This document shows positions 10,871-23,343 of a stretch of 64,000 bases of DNA, in pieces. The translations under genes and the position numbers were made by a program. Origin of the DNA: Elmis aenea (taxonomy: Eukaryota; Arthropoda; Insecta; Coleoptera; Elmidae); contig OX393583.1 in NCBI GenBank assembly GCA_947652605.1, forward strand, positions 9,465,222 to 9,529,221. The letters run 5' to 3'. Under the pieces are notes generated by a model. The model was not told the DNA's origin. It did no database searches and saw only the letters and a list, made by a program, of their open reading frames with translations. Numbering within the stretch: the stretch's first letter is position 1; every line of letters starts with the position of its first letter.

Positions 10871-11849
10871 TAAATAACTGTACATGAAACGATACAAATT
10901 TTAAGTGTCTTGTATTTTTTTAACAGAACAGAAAATTCCTACAGGAATTGCGCAACTTAAGATATTAGAATTAGATAATACGAACGCAGCGCATAATCGT
11001 CTCTGCATTTTATCACGGCTTCGCTTAGTAATTTGCTTAAGTTAGCAGTAATTAATTACGTTAATATAAATATCAACAGCCATATACGTATGCGAACCGG
11101 TGCACGTGATGATTTTGCGTCTTTAAATTTCTCATACATTTGGCTTTACTTAAAACATTTTACACTATGACTTCATATAAAGCGTAATAACACGGTAGTT
11201 TGAAGTAAAAAATAATGTTTTTATACAAAACTCAAATAAGAGCACCTGGTTTTCAAAATTGCATACCCAATAGATTAAACAATGTTAAATAATGTTTCTC
11301 TGAATTGTACACCCGTTATAACAATACGAAACAATTCAGAATGATGATTTATTCTGACGTATAGTAATAACACTTATCACTTAATTAAATCGTATTGTTT
11401 GAGAACAATCGTCTAGTGTTGGCTGAATTAACTTTGTTTTGTTTTAGTTCTCAGTACATCAGTTTAAATTCTAAACGATTATTCCAGTTTAAACAAAAAT
11501 CCCCAAGTTGTTAACGCAGAAGTATATTTTCTAAAAATTCGTTGTTTTTTAACTTGTAAATTGCGCAAAATTACTAAATAATAAACTAGACAGTTCCTAC
11601 TGGCACAGATTAATTTAAAAGCATTAAAAATTTGAACTACTTTATTACAAGAAAATCGTTTATCTGTTTATCAACTGTACAAATATTCTTGAAAAAACAG
11701 TATTTAGTATTTTTATCTAACAAGTAGCAATATAATAGCATGTATTATTCTCCTAATGAGCCAAATTCAAATATTTGTTTTGGCAAAAACTTATACCGAT
11801 TAAATCAGGTAAATTTGTAATGCAGCAAGTGAAGATTGATTTTTTCAAA
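10871..11849. other. Intronic DNA without recognisable feature
   Basis: AT-rich, no credible exon, no clear element end. Confidence 0.45.
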
Positions 11850-12202
11850 ATTAAATTCTGCATCAATCAGTTCGAGTTTGATTTTGAACAGGCCCGTAGG
11901 CTACTCGTTTTTTATTAAATTTATTGAAACTGCACCCCACTGGTTGCTTCTGGGGGTTGACATTCTCACCGATTGTGGTAACCTATGAAGTGGTGCTGTA
12001 TACCAAATTTGGTTTAAATTTAAATATATCTACAGGTTGGAAAACGGTTAAAAATTATCGTTATTGTTTCGAAAATTTCAACACCCTGTATCTTTAAAAT
12101 GAATCGTTTATGGACGCATGTTAATATGGAATATACCCTTTAAAATGAGTTTTAGTATCGACTGTTAAAGTTCTGCTACAAAAAAGTGGACCACCCTGTA
12201 TA
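11850..12202. repeat. Right arm of the 8.9-kb inverted pair
   Basis: Ends AAAGTGGACCACCCTGTATA. It is the inverse of 3312-3660 with moderate divergence. Beyond it, 12203-13003 has a fragment (12425-12530) related to the foldback at 4229-6572 and otherwise nothing recognisable. Confidence 0.6.
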
Positions 12203-13003
12203 CTACTACACACCATCTGTATCTCTGGTCTGTATCTCGCTAACAGCTAAGCTTAAAAAAATCAATATCCTAGTCCTAATTTTTGTAGAATTCTCTAAAA
12301 ATTACCTACTTACAACTTCTTTCCATCACTTACAGAAAAAAAGATATTTAATATTGGTGTTTAAAAATTTAGTCACTTTGTAAAAAGTTGGCGATACTGT
12401 TTCTTTTTTTTAACGCCATATTATTTCTCTTATAATTCTGCCCAACTTTGTTAATTAAACCAAATCTCCCAACTCTTACAATAACAAAATTATACATGAC
12501 TACCGCGTTACGCTCTGTATATTACCTACTATAAACTTTGCAAATGTTAAAGGTGGCCTTGCCTTGAGTGGGTACTTATCTGCCTCTAATTTTTTTTATC
12601 GCTGCCTGTGTAACGAAAAAGCAAAATGAACTGATAACAATTCGCTCACCACCCACACGATGCAAATTTCCAACTTGTGTGTACTAAATTCAGGGTTTTT
12701 GCTGCATGACCGGGATATTTTTAGATAAAAATATTTCTGTTATTTATTTTAAACTCATTTTTACGTAAAAATGAACATGCGATTTGAACAAAGTGTGAGA
12801 ACTTTGTTTTTTATTTACTTCACATGTAAGAGTACCAAAGGTCGTGTTTAAATTAAAATGTGCAAGTTAGATTTTGATTTATCACCACTTATTGTGGCCA
12901 AAATTGCATGTTCATTGTGAAGGTACATAAGGCGAACCAAAAAAGTTTGTGGATATCTTAATTTTGTGGTGTATCGGGCGATTAGTTTGATTTTGAGTTT
13001 AAA

Positions 13004-13540
13004 TCTATATATATATATATATAAAAGAGCTTGTTTGTGTGTTTGTTTGTTTGTTTGTTCGCTATAGAATCCTAGGTCCGTTGACCGATCGGGACCAAAT
13101 TTTGCACAGTTACTATTTAGGACCTTGCAGATCTAACGCCAAACTTTAAGTACAAGCACATATTACCAATTGAAAAAAAAAAATTACTTGGACGGGATTC
13201 GATCTTACGTCGGCAAATACCTGGTCAAAACACGATACGGCGCGGTGTATTTCTCAAGTAAAGATTGTTTTGTATACAATTAGTAATAAATGTACATGAA
13301 GTATTATTTTTATTAATACATTTTTAATTGAAACAAGACGAAAGAAAATAAATTTGAGTTATTATTCAATTTTTAAGCAATAAATAGTTATTTTTTAAGG
13401 AATTATAAGAAAATGGAAAGATGATTGATCAGAGTATGTCATTTGTGTATGATTTGGAATTATTGGGCTTATTCAAGTTAAAAAAGTAATTAAAATTGTA
13501 ATCGCCCGTGCAACGGGGGTAAATCATCTTGTAATAGATA
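13004..13540 (+). mobile_element. Helitron-like candidate
   Basis: Starts TCTATATATATATATATATA followed by AAAAGAGC and a GTTT tetramer run, then sequence typical of insect Helitron 5' ends (GACCGATCGGGACCAAATTT near 13084). Near the other end is the hairpin CCCGTGCAACGGG (13505-13517). A convincing CTRR terminus was not found, so the 3' boundary and the class remain uncertain. Confidence 0.35.
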
Positions 13541-13690
13541 AAATAACAATTCATGTGCCTTAATAATACTAAAAAAGCGGAATCGAGTATTAAAAAGACA
13601 TTATCTAGAAAAATATTTGGTATTTTCAAAATTTGCTAAATATAATTTTTTTCAGAACATTATGTTGCATATTGGGATAACCTCCCGTGA

Positions 13691-15592
13691 TATACAGGGT
13701 GATCCACATATAAAGGATCTCGTTAACGGGCAGAGTTACAAAGAAGTGGTGGTTTTTAAGTTTAACAAAAGTGCCATGGCACGCTAGATAATCCCCAAAA
13801 ATCAAAATGGGCTATTTTAAAAAAATCGTTAATAACTCGCTTATAATAATTTATGGTACAAAAATATTTTTCGGGAAAAAGTTGAATTTTTTTTTACGCC
13901 CTGTAAAATGGAAACATTTATTTGTTTCAATATTGTTTATATTCTTAGATAAATTACAACCTTGCATTTTTTTAATGGTTTTAGGTATTTATTTTGATAT
14001 TTAACCCCAAAGCGAATAAAATTCACCTGAAAGTCCTTATGAAGCTATAGAGTGCCATGAATTTAAACAATATTGAAACAAATTAATGATATTCATTTTA
14101 CAGTGCGTAAAAAAACTACAACATTTTCCCCCAAAAATATTTTTGTACTCTCAAGCAGGGTTGAGCAGATTTAAATCAATTGATTTAAATCACGATTTAA
14201 ATCACGATTTAAATCATGATTTAAATCAAGTGATTTTTTTAAAAAAATCATTGATTTAAATCAAGTGATTTTTAAAAAAAAAAATATCAATTTAAATCAC
14301 ATTATATGTGAGTACAATATAATATTAATTTATAATATTAGTAATTAAATACACGAAATGGTGAATAAACCATATCAATTTGCTCTTGTAAAGTAATATT
14401 CATTGTGGAAATGCAATAATTCAAAATATAAATGACAAGTTTTTGACGTTAGCGTAGTGAACAGTCAGTTTTTTCAATTTCCACGGCACTCTATTGCTTC
14501 AATAACGATTTGAAAAAAAATGTCAAATATCTTGAAAAGTATGAGTTTTGGGTATAGGACATACTTAACAAAATATGAAGCTCTTTTAAAGACGAATTCG
14601 ATGACATAAAAAAATACAGGGGTTTGTATTTGAAAAAATCGGGTTACGAGCTTTTGAAAATCATGGAAGTTGCCACCTATTTATAAATACCCCTGTATGT
14701 GTGATTGAAATTTTTTCATATCGAGCGAACAGAGAATTTTTTTCTGCTTGTTCATACCAAATTACAACACTGTATTTCAAAATAACTTCAGGAGAATTTT
14801 TTAAATAAAGACTTAAAACCTTGAATAATTTAGAATTATTTTTTTTACGCCTTATAAAAACCTGTAGTATTTTATATTGATGCAAAGGTAAAATTAAGGC
14901 GGTCAAAAATATTAAATAAAAAATTGGGTGTTGTATTTGAAATATAAAATTTGCTATTAGTTCCAGAAAGGTGACTCACCCTGTATATTTGAAAATATTT
15001 TTATTGTGTTGTTTAGAAAAAACTGTATAAAATAGCATTTGAATCAACTTCGTATCTCAAGCCGTTTAGCCACAATCGACCGATCCCGCACTAATGACTC
15101 ACCCTGTATATAATTAATTGAACATCACCATTTAGCACTGATTTTTTCAAAATTCTTAATCATTATACTTATTCAATTTTTCATTTTGACAAAAATTCAC
15201 CAATGAATTAAATATATTGATTATTAAATATATTAGCACAAAACAGAAATAGCATGTGAATATGTCACTAAATTCGTTAATATGGTACATTTGATTTCAA
15301 TCAAAAAAATTTGATTTAAATCAAAAAAATTTGATTTAAATCAAAAAAATCTGATTTAAATCAAATAAATCGTTTTTTTTTGATTTTTTTAAAAAAATCA
15401 TGATTTTTATCCACCCTGCTCTCAAGTATAACAGAGTTATTTACGATTTAAAGAAAAATCCTATTTTGATTTTTTTTTATTACCTAGCGTGCCGTGGAAC
15501 TTTTTTAAAACATTAAAGCATCACTGAATGGATCTCAGAAAGGGGAACAATTTGTCTAATTTAAACTTCTTTGTAGCTCTTATCGTTTACGA
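13691..15592. repeat. Foldback with TATACAGGGTGATCCACATA end, right tip truncated
   Basis: The left arm (13691-13925) pairs with the right arm (14095-14155 continuing at 15427-15592). Examples are CTCGTTAACGG/CGTTTACGA, TGCCATGGCACGCTAG/CTAGCGTGCCGTGG and AATATTTTTCGGG/CCCAAAAATATT. A hAT (14156-15418) splits the right arm. The terminal CACCCTGTATA of the right arm is missing. The open frame at 13807-14004 is chance. Confidence 0.65.
14156..15418. mobile_element. 1.26-kb hAT with GATTTAAATCA-built ends
   Basis: Perfect 8-bp duplication CTCTCAAG at 14148-14155 and 15419-15426. Ends are CAGGGTTGAGCAGATTTAAA and its counterpart ATTTTTATCCACCCTG. The subterminal arms are repeated GATTTAAATCA palindromes. 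The interior contains pieces of a TACAGGGTGAGTCA family (about 14330-15110), also seen at 23564-24165 and at 61690-61900. Confidence 0.85.
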
Positions 15593-15776
15593 TGCTAGTT
15601 ATCACTTGAAAGATATAATATTTTAAAAATACACCCAAATTCGATTTTTAATCAAATTGCCTTGTGAGCCACTTAAAATGCCCTAATTAACATGGTGCGA
15701 GGTTTACTGGAGTTATTTCTAAAAACAAATGAGATAATCGAGATGGCAAAGCTTTTTGGGACACCCCGTATATAAA
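15593..15776. repeat. Solo right end of a TACAGGGTG-type element
   Basis: Terminates TTTGGGACACCCCGTATATA. The left partner was not found. Between here and 16132 there is a CCGATTA-rich patch (15985-16030) resembling the end of another inverted-repeat element; the rest is featureless. Confidence 0.4.
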
Positions 15777-16132
15777 GTCTCCTGTGCACACAATTCAAAA
15801 CGATCAAGGTATTGTTCTAACAATACATCTTAACAAAAATTAAAGAATCTCTTTTTGAGTTTGTATTTTACATAATCTTTGTTCAATAAATAAATCTAGC
15901 TTATTCTTGGTTTCACTTAAACCCAAATTCGAAAAAATTGTACAAAAAAATTGGAAGGTTTCAACTAGGAATGCACCGACAAGCAAATTGACCGATTAAT
16001 CGGCCGATTACCGATTAGTCGTCCGATAATTGCCTTACACTTGTGATTATTACAAATTACACTATAATTTAAGAGCACTAGTATTATATTAAAAGTGTTT
16101 TAATTAAGTTTGTTTGGGTCCACTCTATAGAA

Positions 16133-16334
16133 CAGTGTTTCCCAACCTTTTTTAAATCATGCCCCACCTCAAGCCCCAAACAAATTTCGAAAAAAGGAGA
16201 ACGCAAATAGATACTTCAAGTAAAAATAAACATAGGTAGAACTGTTTTTAATCAGTGAATATAAATGATATATTACACTATGTATATTATTTTCCCCTCA
16301 AAATATTTAAATTGCCCCACGCTGGGAAACACTG
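16133..16334. mobile_element. 202-bp hAT MITE
   Basis: Ends CAGTGTTTCCCAACCTTTTT and GCTGGGAAACACTG. The flanking 8-mers CTATAGAA and CCATAGAA match 7 of 8. A longer relative is nested at 29211-29485. Confidence 0.8.
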
Positions 16335-16615
16335 CCATAGAATCAAAGCAAAAAAAGCGAATAGATCTTCATTTATTAACAAAAACTAACAACACACTTG
16401 ATCCGGCATTAAATTTTAACCACAATTTCATTGATAAAGTCTAGAAAAGTTAAATGAATAAGCAAAGCAATTTATTTTAGTAAATTTGCTTCCATGTTTA
16501 GTTCAAACAAAGTAAGTAATTCCTATATGGCACCTGGTACAATCACTTCCAATAAAAATGAGATCGGTGAATTCATTTCAATTAAAATGTAAGCTTAAAA
16601 TTAATTAAAAATTAC

Positions 16616-16694
16616 CTAAAGCTTTCATGTACTCATCGAAATGTTCACTGCTCTCCAATTTGTACTTCTTCCCAAAAAAGTTATCAAGCGGCAT
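16616..16694 (-). CDS. fabp: Fatty-acid-binding protein, proximal alternative first exon
   Basis: Encodes MPLDNFFGKKYKLESSEHFD then EYMKAL, with the first base of a Gly codon, ending at TTAG|GTAATT. The start is preceded by a 67-base 5' UTR and a TATA/initiator promoter. The K-x-Y-x-L-x4-H-F-D pattern fits the FABP N-terminal signature. Phase 1 matches the acceptor at 1594, so the intron is 15.0 kb. The distal alternative exon (35276-35351) encodes the same segment with 15 of the last 20 residues identical, so the two are duplicated first exons. Confidence 0.92.
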
Positions 16695-16757
16695 TTTGAT
16701 GAAGGTGATGTACACACACACTGTACTACGATCGCGACACTATAAAACTCCAACGTC

Positions 16758-16792
16758 AACTGACTGCCTAAATATCTGAGTCTGTATTTATA
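16758..16792 (-). promoter_or_regulatory. Core promoter of the proximal FABP isoform
   Basis: On the minus strand TATAAATA (16785-16792) lies 31 bases upstream of the A in an arthropod initiator TCAGTT (16758-16763). This predicts transcription from about 16761. Spacing and motifs are canonical. Confidence 0.75.
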
Positions 16793-17281
16793 TTAATAAA
16801 TCATTACTGACCTATGATCGGCCGCCTTGATAATAGTGAGATAGCTTACAACGGCATAATAGCGGTTCATCACATATTTACGTACCCATAAACGTTTGTG
16901 AGTAACGCAAGTTATGGTAGTGTTCATACTTACTGTTGATTCATTTAATTTGTACGTAATTATACACATTACATCATTCGAGAAGAAAAAGTTTGTGGTC
17001 AAATATTTACTGACGAACTGCTCCTTCTTTTAACACAGTTTTTTTTTACCATGAAGAACATGAACAACCGTGAGACGTTTAAAATTTGTGTACATACACT
17101 CGTGAATTATTTTATACAAATAATTTAAATTAAAAAGTAGGCATTATCATTAAAAAAATAGGGGCTGAGAACAGAACGAAAACGAAATTAACCGAAACGT
17201 TTATAAGAACGAAAACGAAATTATTATTTTTCGCTCAAGAACGAAAACGAAATAAATAATTACTAAAACCGGTTTTAGCCG
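16793..17281. other. Promoter-upstream DNA and a GAACGAAAACGAAA patch
   Basis: 16793-17150 shows no gene. At 17165-17265 the unit GAACGAAAACGAAA recurs three to four times, ending in ACCGGT. This looks like one end of a short-palindrome element like that at 37353-38301, but no partner end was found. Confidence 0.35.
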
Positions 17282-18074
17282 GAGGGGGGGTAGGGGTAAT
17301 GGCGCCCACTTAAGCGAAAAAATTCATATATTCTAAATCGTAACAACAATTACGCTGAAATTAGAGATTTGTGTTGCCAAAACATTACTTAGTGTTCGGG
17401 TTGAGTCAAATTTGATTGAACCTTAAAGAACAAAAACTTATTAATAATTTAAAAACATGGAAGTGAGCGGAATTACCCGCCTGCTAGTGGGTAATGGCGC
17501 TCACCTATTTTATGTGTAAACATTTTTGGATATTGATATTCCAGGATGTTTTACCAGTTGTTCTTTTAGTTGTACGAGGCATTGTGCACAATTACTATGA
17601 GAAAAAATAAAATATAAATTAAATTATATAAAAATATCAATAAGGGTAATGCCCTAATGCCGCTCACCGAGCGTTATTACTGTAGCTAATTGAGCGCCAT
17701 TACCCCCTGTTGCACAATTGTCTAAATTCGGTATTTTACTAAACTAGCCTTGAATTAAAAAAAAAACTTTATATGGTCACTCCTGCTAAAAATGACACAA
17801 ATTTCATAGAAGACCAAAGCAAAAACTCAAATTACACTAATTGAGCTACTTACAGTTTTTTTTTGTAGACGATTTCTTATATGAAAATGTTAAAAATGAC
17901 GCACACTCAATTAACTTACGTTTTATGGTGAAATAAGTTTTTTTACTTACGGCATTGTGTTTATTAGAACGAAAGCTAGGTGGCTGCTAAGTTTAACTTT
18001 TAAATATTTGAAAACTGGCGCAAAATGACGGTGAGCGCAATTACCCACTGAGCGTCATTACCCTACCTCCCCTA
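17282..18074. mobile_element. 0.8-kb inverted-repeat element with repeated GGTAATGGCGCTCAC
   Basis: The left end reads GGGTAGGGGTAATGGCGCCC and the right end is the inverse type, GCGTCATTACCCTACCTCCC. The motif GGTAAT-(T/G)-(C/G)CGCTCAC recurs inside in both orientations (near 17465-17506, 17645-17690 and 18030-18060). No target duplication could be fixed. It is probably a MITE of unknown class. Confidence 0.5.
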
Positions 18075-18187
18075 AACACAAACGCGAACTTATCGTTATG
18101 CTGGGAAGACTCCTACAAGGCAGTAAAATATCTCAGTTGAAATAAGTGAGCTTCACTTTTCTCAATATAGGTGTATACTTTACTGTA

Positions 18188-18779
18188 TATACAGGGTGTC
18201 CCCGTTATCACCGCGAATATTTTAAGTGGTGATAGAGGACCTTTTTCTAAGAAAAAATTTCAAGTAAAATTTTTTCCTAAAATCAAATGCTAAGCTGATA
18301 TCAACACTTACTTGATTTTTTTACACTTCTGCATTTAAAAGGCTCTGTAGCCGAAAATATCAATTTTATCGTAAAATCCCTTTAAGCTTTTTAATATAGC
18401 ATGAAATTCTACAAAATTTGTTCGATTTATATTTTGTCTACAGGCAATGGTTTGAGAGCCCATTTCAGATAGCAAATTTTATGGGCTACAACTTTGGTCA
18501 AGTGAAATTTTCTGAAAATCAAACCGATTTTCCGGAAAAGCTGAAAATAAGGAATAGAGTGCAAAAACAAAATTTCCTACAAATATTGTTTTGTACTTAT
18601 TTAAAAATGCTTTTAAAGAGAGTGCGATTACGTGATTGAAAATGTTGGAGGTGCAAAAGTGTACATATGTTCAAAAAATCCGGCTTTTTACACATATCAC
18701 ATGTTTAATATTTTAATTGTCTAAAATTAAAACTAAATAAAAAAAGGGGGTGAGCCTGATTTCAGTTACACCCGGTATA
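18188..18779. mobile_element. 592-bp element, TATACAGGGTGTCCCC to ACACCCGGTATA
   Basis: The two termini are inverted relative to each other and lie at TA dinucleotides. The interior is AT-rich. The open frame at 18418-18639 matches no family I recognise. The right end matches that of 1-399. Confidence 0.55.
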
Positions 18780-19904
18780 TTTTTACTTTAGTTGATGTTT
18801 TTTATTTTTTAAATTACATAAAAATTTATTAGTGTCAGGTAAATAAAAAACAAATGAGAAAAATCAGTTTCAAAATTATTTTTTTTTCACAAAATCATTG
18901 TATTTGACAAAACAGAACACGATCGCTGTAGTGATTGACAGTTTATGATTCGAATCCAAACAAATTTCATGACTAGTATCAAGAAAAAAAGCATACGTAC
19001 AATTCAATTTACGACAAAAAGGTTGACTGTCTTTGGCCACTGAAATAATAACTGTACGAGTATGTAGATGGCCCTGCGTAAAGTTTTAAACGATTGACAA
19101 AAATATGAGGTACCTTCATCTAAACGAAATCACAGTATAGTAGAAGTAATGTGGTGAGTTCATTTATAAGACAAAACTACTGTCCAATAGGAAAATACTT
19201 ATAATGATGTAAAAAAAGCTACAGAATCTATTGGGAGTAATAAATTCTTGTACAGTCGGTATAAATCTTTATCATGTCTTTTACACACCAATTGAGGGTC
19301 CATCGTATGACATCTGACCGATACAATAAACGAACGTGGGTTCTCTGGCTTCAAACAAAGCGGAACTATGGTGGAGGTTAGACTAATAAAAGTGATTAAG
19401 CAATTATGGCATACAAATGGCTTCAACAATGTCTACAAGATTAATTTAAACATCATTTGTATGCTGCTCAAAAAGAAGTCTTGTATAATTCAATAAAGCC
19501 AACTGAATTCAACATAATTCAGGCAACAATTAAATACTAATCTGTACAGCGTGCATATAATTAAAAATCAAAAAAATGTTCAATGACAAGGCAACAGGAA
19601 GTTGTTCGACATGGTTTATCATCGCGATACACAATACTCACATTATGTGTGAATGTTTTTAGGATGAATTAAAACTGACCTATCATATTAAGCAAGCTTT
19701 CCATTACGCCAGGAAAGGTTCGTTTACACGTTTTCTGACGCTGTGCCAAAAGCTACCGATGGGAATAGGCAAATCGCATTCTCTGGTACATAAAAAAATA
19801 GTATTTTTACAACAAGAGATGAAAGTCCAGTTTTTTTCGTTAGGTGCGATTTGTTCACGAGCCGCGAGTAAGAAAATCTCACGAACAAATAAAACTGATA
19901 TACT
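18780..19904. other. Intronic DNA without recognisable feature
   Basis: No exon, promoter or element end that I can support in this part of the FABP intron. Confidence 0.45.
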
Positions 19905-21060
19905 AGTTGACAGTGATAACTGTCGTGCCAGTTACAAATATAATATTAACCCTATTGCAAACGACTGCAATGTATTATGAAAGCGAGCAGGGGTTTGGAG
20001 TGGAGCACGCAGTGGAGCAAATAATTTTGATTGCTCCACTGGTCCAATTTATTATGTACAATTTAAAAAAAACATTTTTTTTCTTTTTTTTTTCAACCTT
20101 TTAAGATCAATAACTTGTTACAAACATTATTTTATTCAACTTCACTTGTTTGTTAGGATCAAATATTGTAATTTTTGACTAAATTCCACATATGTTTTTA
20201 AAAAACCCTGAAAGCGACAGTGCTTATTGTCGTGCCAGTTATCAATATAATATACACCCTGTAGCAAATGACGAATATACTAATTAAGCAACAGTGGTAA
20301 CTGTGGTGCCAGTTATAAATATAATATTAACCCTGTAGCAAATGACTGTAATGTATTGATAATGCGACAGTGGGAACTGTCGTACCAGTTGCAAATATAA
20401 TATTAACTCTGTGGCAAACGACTGCAATGTATTATGAAAGCAACAGTAGGAACTGTCATGCCAGTTGCAAATACAATATTAACCCTATTGCAAACGATTG
20501 CAATGTATTATGAAGGCGACAGTGGGAACTGTCGTGCCAGTTACAATTTATAATATTAATTCTGTGGCAAACGACTGCAATGTATTATGAAAGCGACAGT
20601 GGGAACTGTCGTGCCAGTTGCAAATACAATATTAACCCTATTGCAAACGACTGCAATGTATTATGAAAGCGACAGTGGGAACTGTCGTGCCAGTTGCAAA
20701 TATAAGATTAACTCTGTGGCAAACGACTGCAATGTATTATGAAAGCGACAGTAAGAACTGTCGTGCCAGTTGCAAATACAATATTAACCCTATTGCAAAC
20801 GACTGCAATGTATTATGAAAGCGACAGTGGGAACTGTCGTGCCAGTTACAAATATAATATTAACCCTGTGGCAAACGACTGCAATGTATTATGAAAGCGA
20901 CAGTGGAAACTGTCGTGCCAGTTGCAAATATAATATTAACCCTGTGGCAAACGACTGCAATGTGAAAGCGACAGTGGAAACTGTCGTGCCAGTTGCAAAT
21001 ATAATATTAATCCTGTAGCTAATGACTGCAATGTATTAATAAAGCGACAGTAATCACCTT
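19905..21060 (+). repeat. 76-bp hairpin minisatellite, about 13 units
   Basis: Units start at about 19914, 20216, 20290, 20367, 20443, 20517, 20594, 20670, 20747, 20823, 20899, 20968 and 21044. Each opens with a potential hairpin GACAGTGGGAACTGTC, then GTGCCAGTTGCAAATA, AATATTAACCCTGT and AACGACTGCAATGTATTATG. The central units are the most alike and the outer ones decay, as expected for unequal exchange. A hAT (19988-20210) separates the first unit. Spacing has no spacer diversity, so this is not CRISPR. Confidence 0.9.
19988..20210. mobile_element. 223-bp hAT fragment inside the minisatellite
   Basis: Flanked by AAAGCGAG (19980-19987) and AAAGCGAC (20211-20218), that is, a duplicated piece of the satellite unit. 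Left end CAGGGGTTTGGAGTGG matches the 5296-5879 family; the right end is shortened to AAAAACCCTG. The internal AAGATCAATAACTTG region also matches that family. Confidence 0.75.
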
Positions 21061-22014
21061 TGTGCCATTTTCCAACATAATATAAACCATGCTGCAAACA
21101 TCCCATTGAACTAAAGCGCAAAATATTTTTAATACGTCCCTTTACAACGAACGTGGCTAATATACAATTTTATAACACCAATAAATTATCTAATTAGCAG
21201 TTAGATAACTAAAAACATCCAATATAAATATCGCAACATTCTATTTTACATCAATTAGATACACATCGAATGTTGTGTTTGTTTAGAGATGAACTTTAAT
21301 TAATTATAAAATGATTATTCACAATCAATCTACAAAGTCTGTAAACATCTCGGCATCTCATGATCATGAACTTGTCGAGGAAAACTTTTGACTTTGGATT
21401 CGACAACAAGGTTCAACTCGTATTTACAAATAAACATTCATGAAAATACAGAATTATACAATTTGTACACAAGTTATTCAATGGTGTCGTAATTATTAGT
21501 AGGTACAATTAGTTTTTATTTTTAAGTTGCATTACATGTTAACATGACGTCTGTAATAATTACAGTAGGAGTAAAGGCTGGCAGTTTATGGTGTTGTGCA
21601 ATAAGATAGGGTAATCGAATTAAGTACGAACAATAAGCAATTAAGAATCAGGCAAAATGGATTTCGTAACAACTACGGGCGATAAATCTGTACGTTGGAT
21701 GTCTTATAATTACGCATGGTAACGAGAATAAAAATTACTTTGTCTTCAACTGTAAAAAATACTGCAGATTAAGCACTTGCTGTTATCTCTTACCATGTTC
21801 ATGAACTACATAACAGAATTTATTTTAGGGACGTGGCTATTGTGAAGCAAACCAAAGCAATGCGTATGGGGCTCCTAGATCTAGAGGGCCCTTTGATTGT
21901 CGATCTTTAAACAAAAGGATGTTAATAATAAATAAGATGTGCAAATAAATAGACGAGCAAGAAAATGCACTGCAATTAAATTTTAAAGTTGAGCATTTTT
22001 ACATTAATTAATAG
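21061..22014. other. Intronic DNA without recognisable feature
   Basis: AT-rich FABP intron. A GC-richer stretch at 21860-21900 has no identifiable content. Confidence 0.4.
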
Positions 22015-23343
22015 TATACAGGGTGTCCCAGATTACATTTCCAGCATGGGGATCTCGCTTATTATATATATTTAACTTAGATGAATTCTTTCTTAGTATG
22101 AGAGAAGCCACAATCAATTTTTAAAAGTACAAAATTCCTCGTGCTTCAGATGTTATAGCAAAAAATACGAAAATGTCCAATTTCTTTTTTCTTTCATAAC
22201 TTTTTTGTCTTAATCAATAGAACAATTTTATTTGTATTTTCTTAAGGCACTTTTTAATGGAGAATTTGACTGTTATTTTAGATTAATTTTAACACCTACC
22301 ATTTTCGACATATTACCCCTAATTTCATTTTTTCTTATGGGCCACGAAGTGAAATAGTTAATTGTGCTTTTTTTTCTCTTTTAAATGAGATAGTACTTGC
22401 TATACCTATTTTTACAAATAAGGCACAAAATGAAAAAAAAATCGAAATTTACCCATCACTTATCAATCTATCTATGAAAATAAAAACAAAAAACAACTAA
22501 TTTAATGTCAAATGACAGTTACTATTTGTCTGCGGTATCATTTATTAGAATTTTATAGTACCTATAACACTTGGCACTTCTTTAAACAATTATTGTTGTT
22601 AAAACTGGCAAAAAAAAATATTTTGAAAAATTCCTAATCGCCATTATAAAAAATAATTGTCTTTGTTCCTTTTTTCTTGTTTTGACGTTATAGCCATTTT
22701 TTTTTCACAAAACATAGCCACTTTCTTTGTTTCATGGTGATTTAGAAAAGCGTTAATTAATAAAGTTGACATTTCGATAACAAAAGCAGGTATTAATAAA
22801 TTAAAATGTTAAGAATGCACTAACAATTAACATTGTTTACTTATTAGCAAATAGTTTTAGAATATTTTCCTCAGTTAAGTAATAAAATACACTGATACAT
22901 TTAATCCCTTATTTGGCATACAAGAAAGTGCAACATAATTTTCGTAGCCAAATACAAGTTTTCATAGTTTTTAGAAAACGTCCAAAAATCTGTTTACTTA
23001 TTAGAATCCATTAACGCAGATAAAGGGCATAACTTGTTGAGATGCAACCAATGCGTTCGTTTGACAAGTTAAGAGTCGAATTCAGAATAAAATGCTCTAC
23101 AAATTGGCGTTAAAATCAGATAGTCAATGGGAAACGCCCAAACATTTCGGCCAAGTTTGATAGCTCTAGCTTAAACGGCTAGGACGTAATCGATTTTTTG
23201 AATTTTTTTTCTTGCAACTTTGGAGGTCTCTAACCTTAAAAGGAAGCATTTTCGGATAACAAAATATTTGACAAATCGTCATCATTTTCACTCAGGAATA
23301 TGCACATACTTTTTTGCCGTGTATAATGCGGACACCCTGTATA
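22015..23343. mobile_element. 1.33-kb element bounded by TATACAGGGTGTCC and GGACACCCTGTATA
   Basis: The termini are perfect inverted repeats of 14 bases at TA sites. There is no open frame longer than chance, so it is a dead or non-autonomous member of the TACAGGGTG group. Confidence 0.6.

Noticed and set aside
20815..21018. Repeat protein encoded by the minisatellite
   Set aside because: The unit length of 76 is not a multiple of three, so frames rotate and stop; composition reflects DNA repeats only.
19905..21060. CRISPR array
   Set aside because: Units are 76 bases and repeat end to end without variable spacers, in an insect intron; it is a minisatellite.
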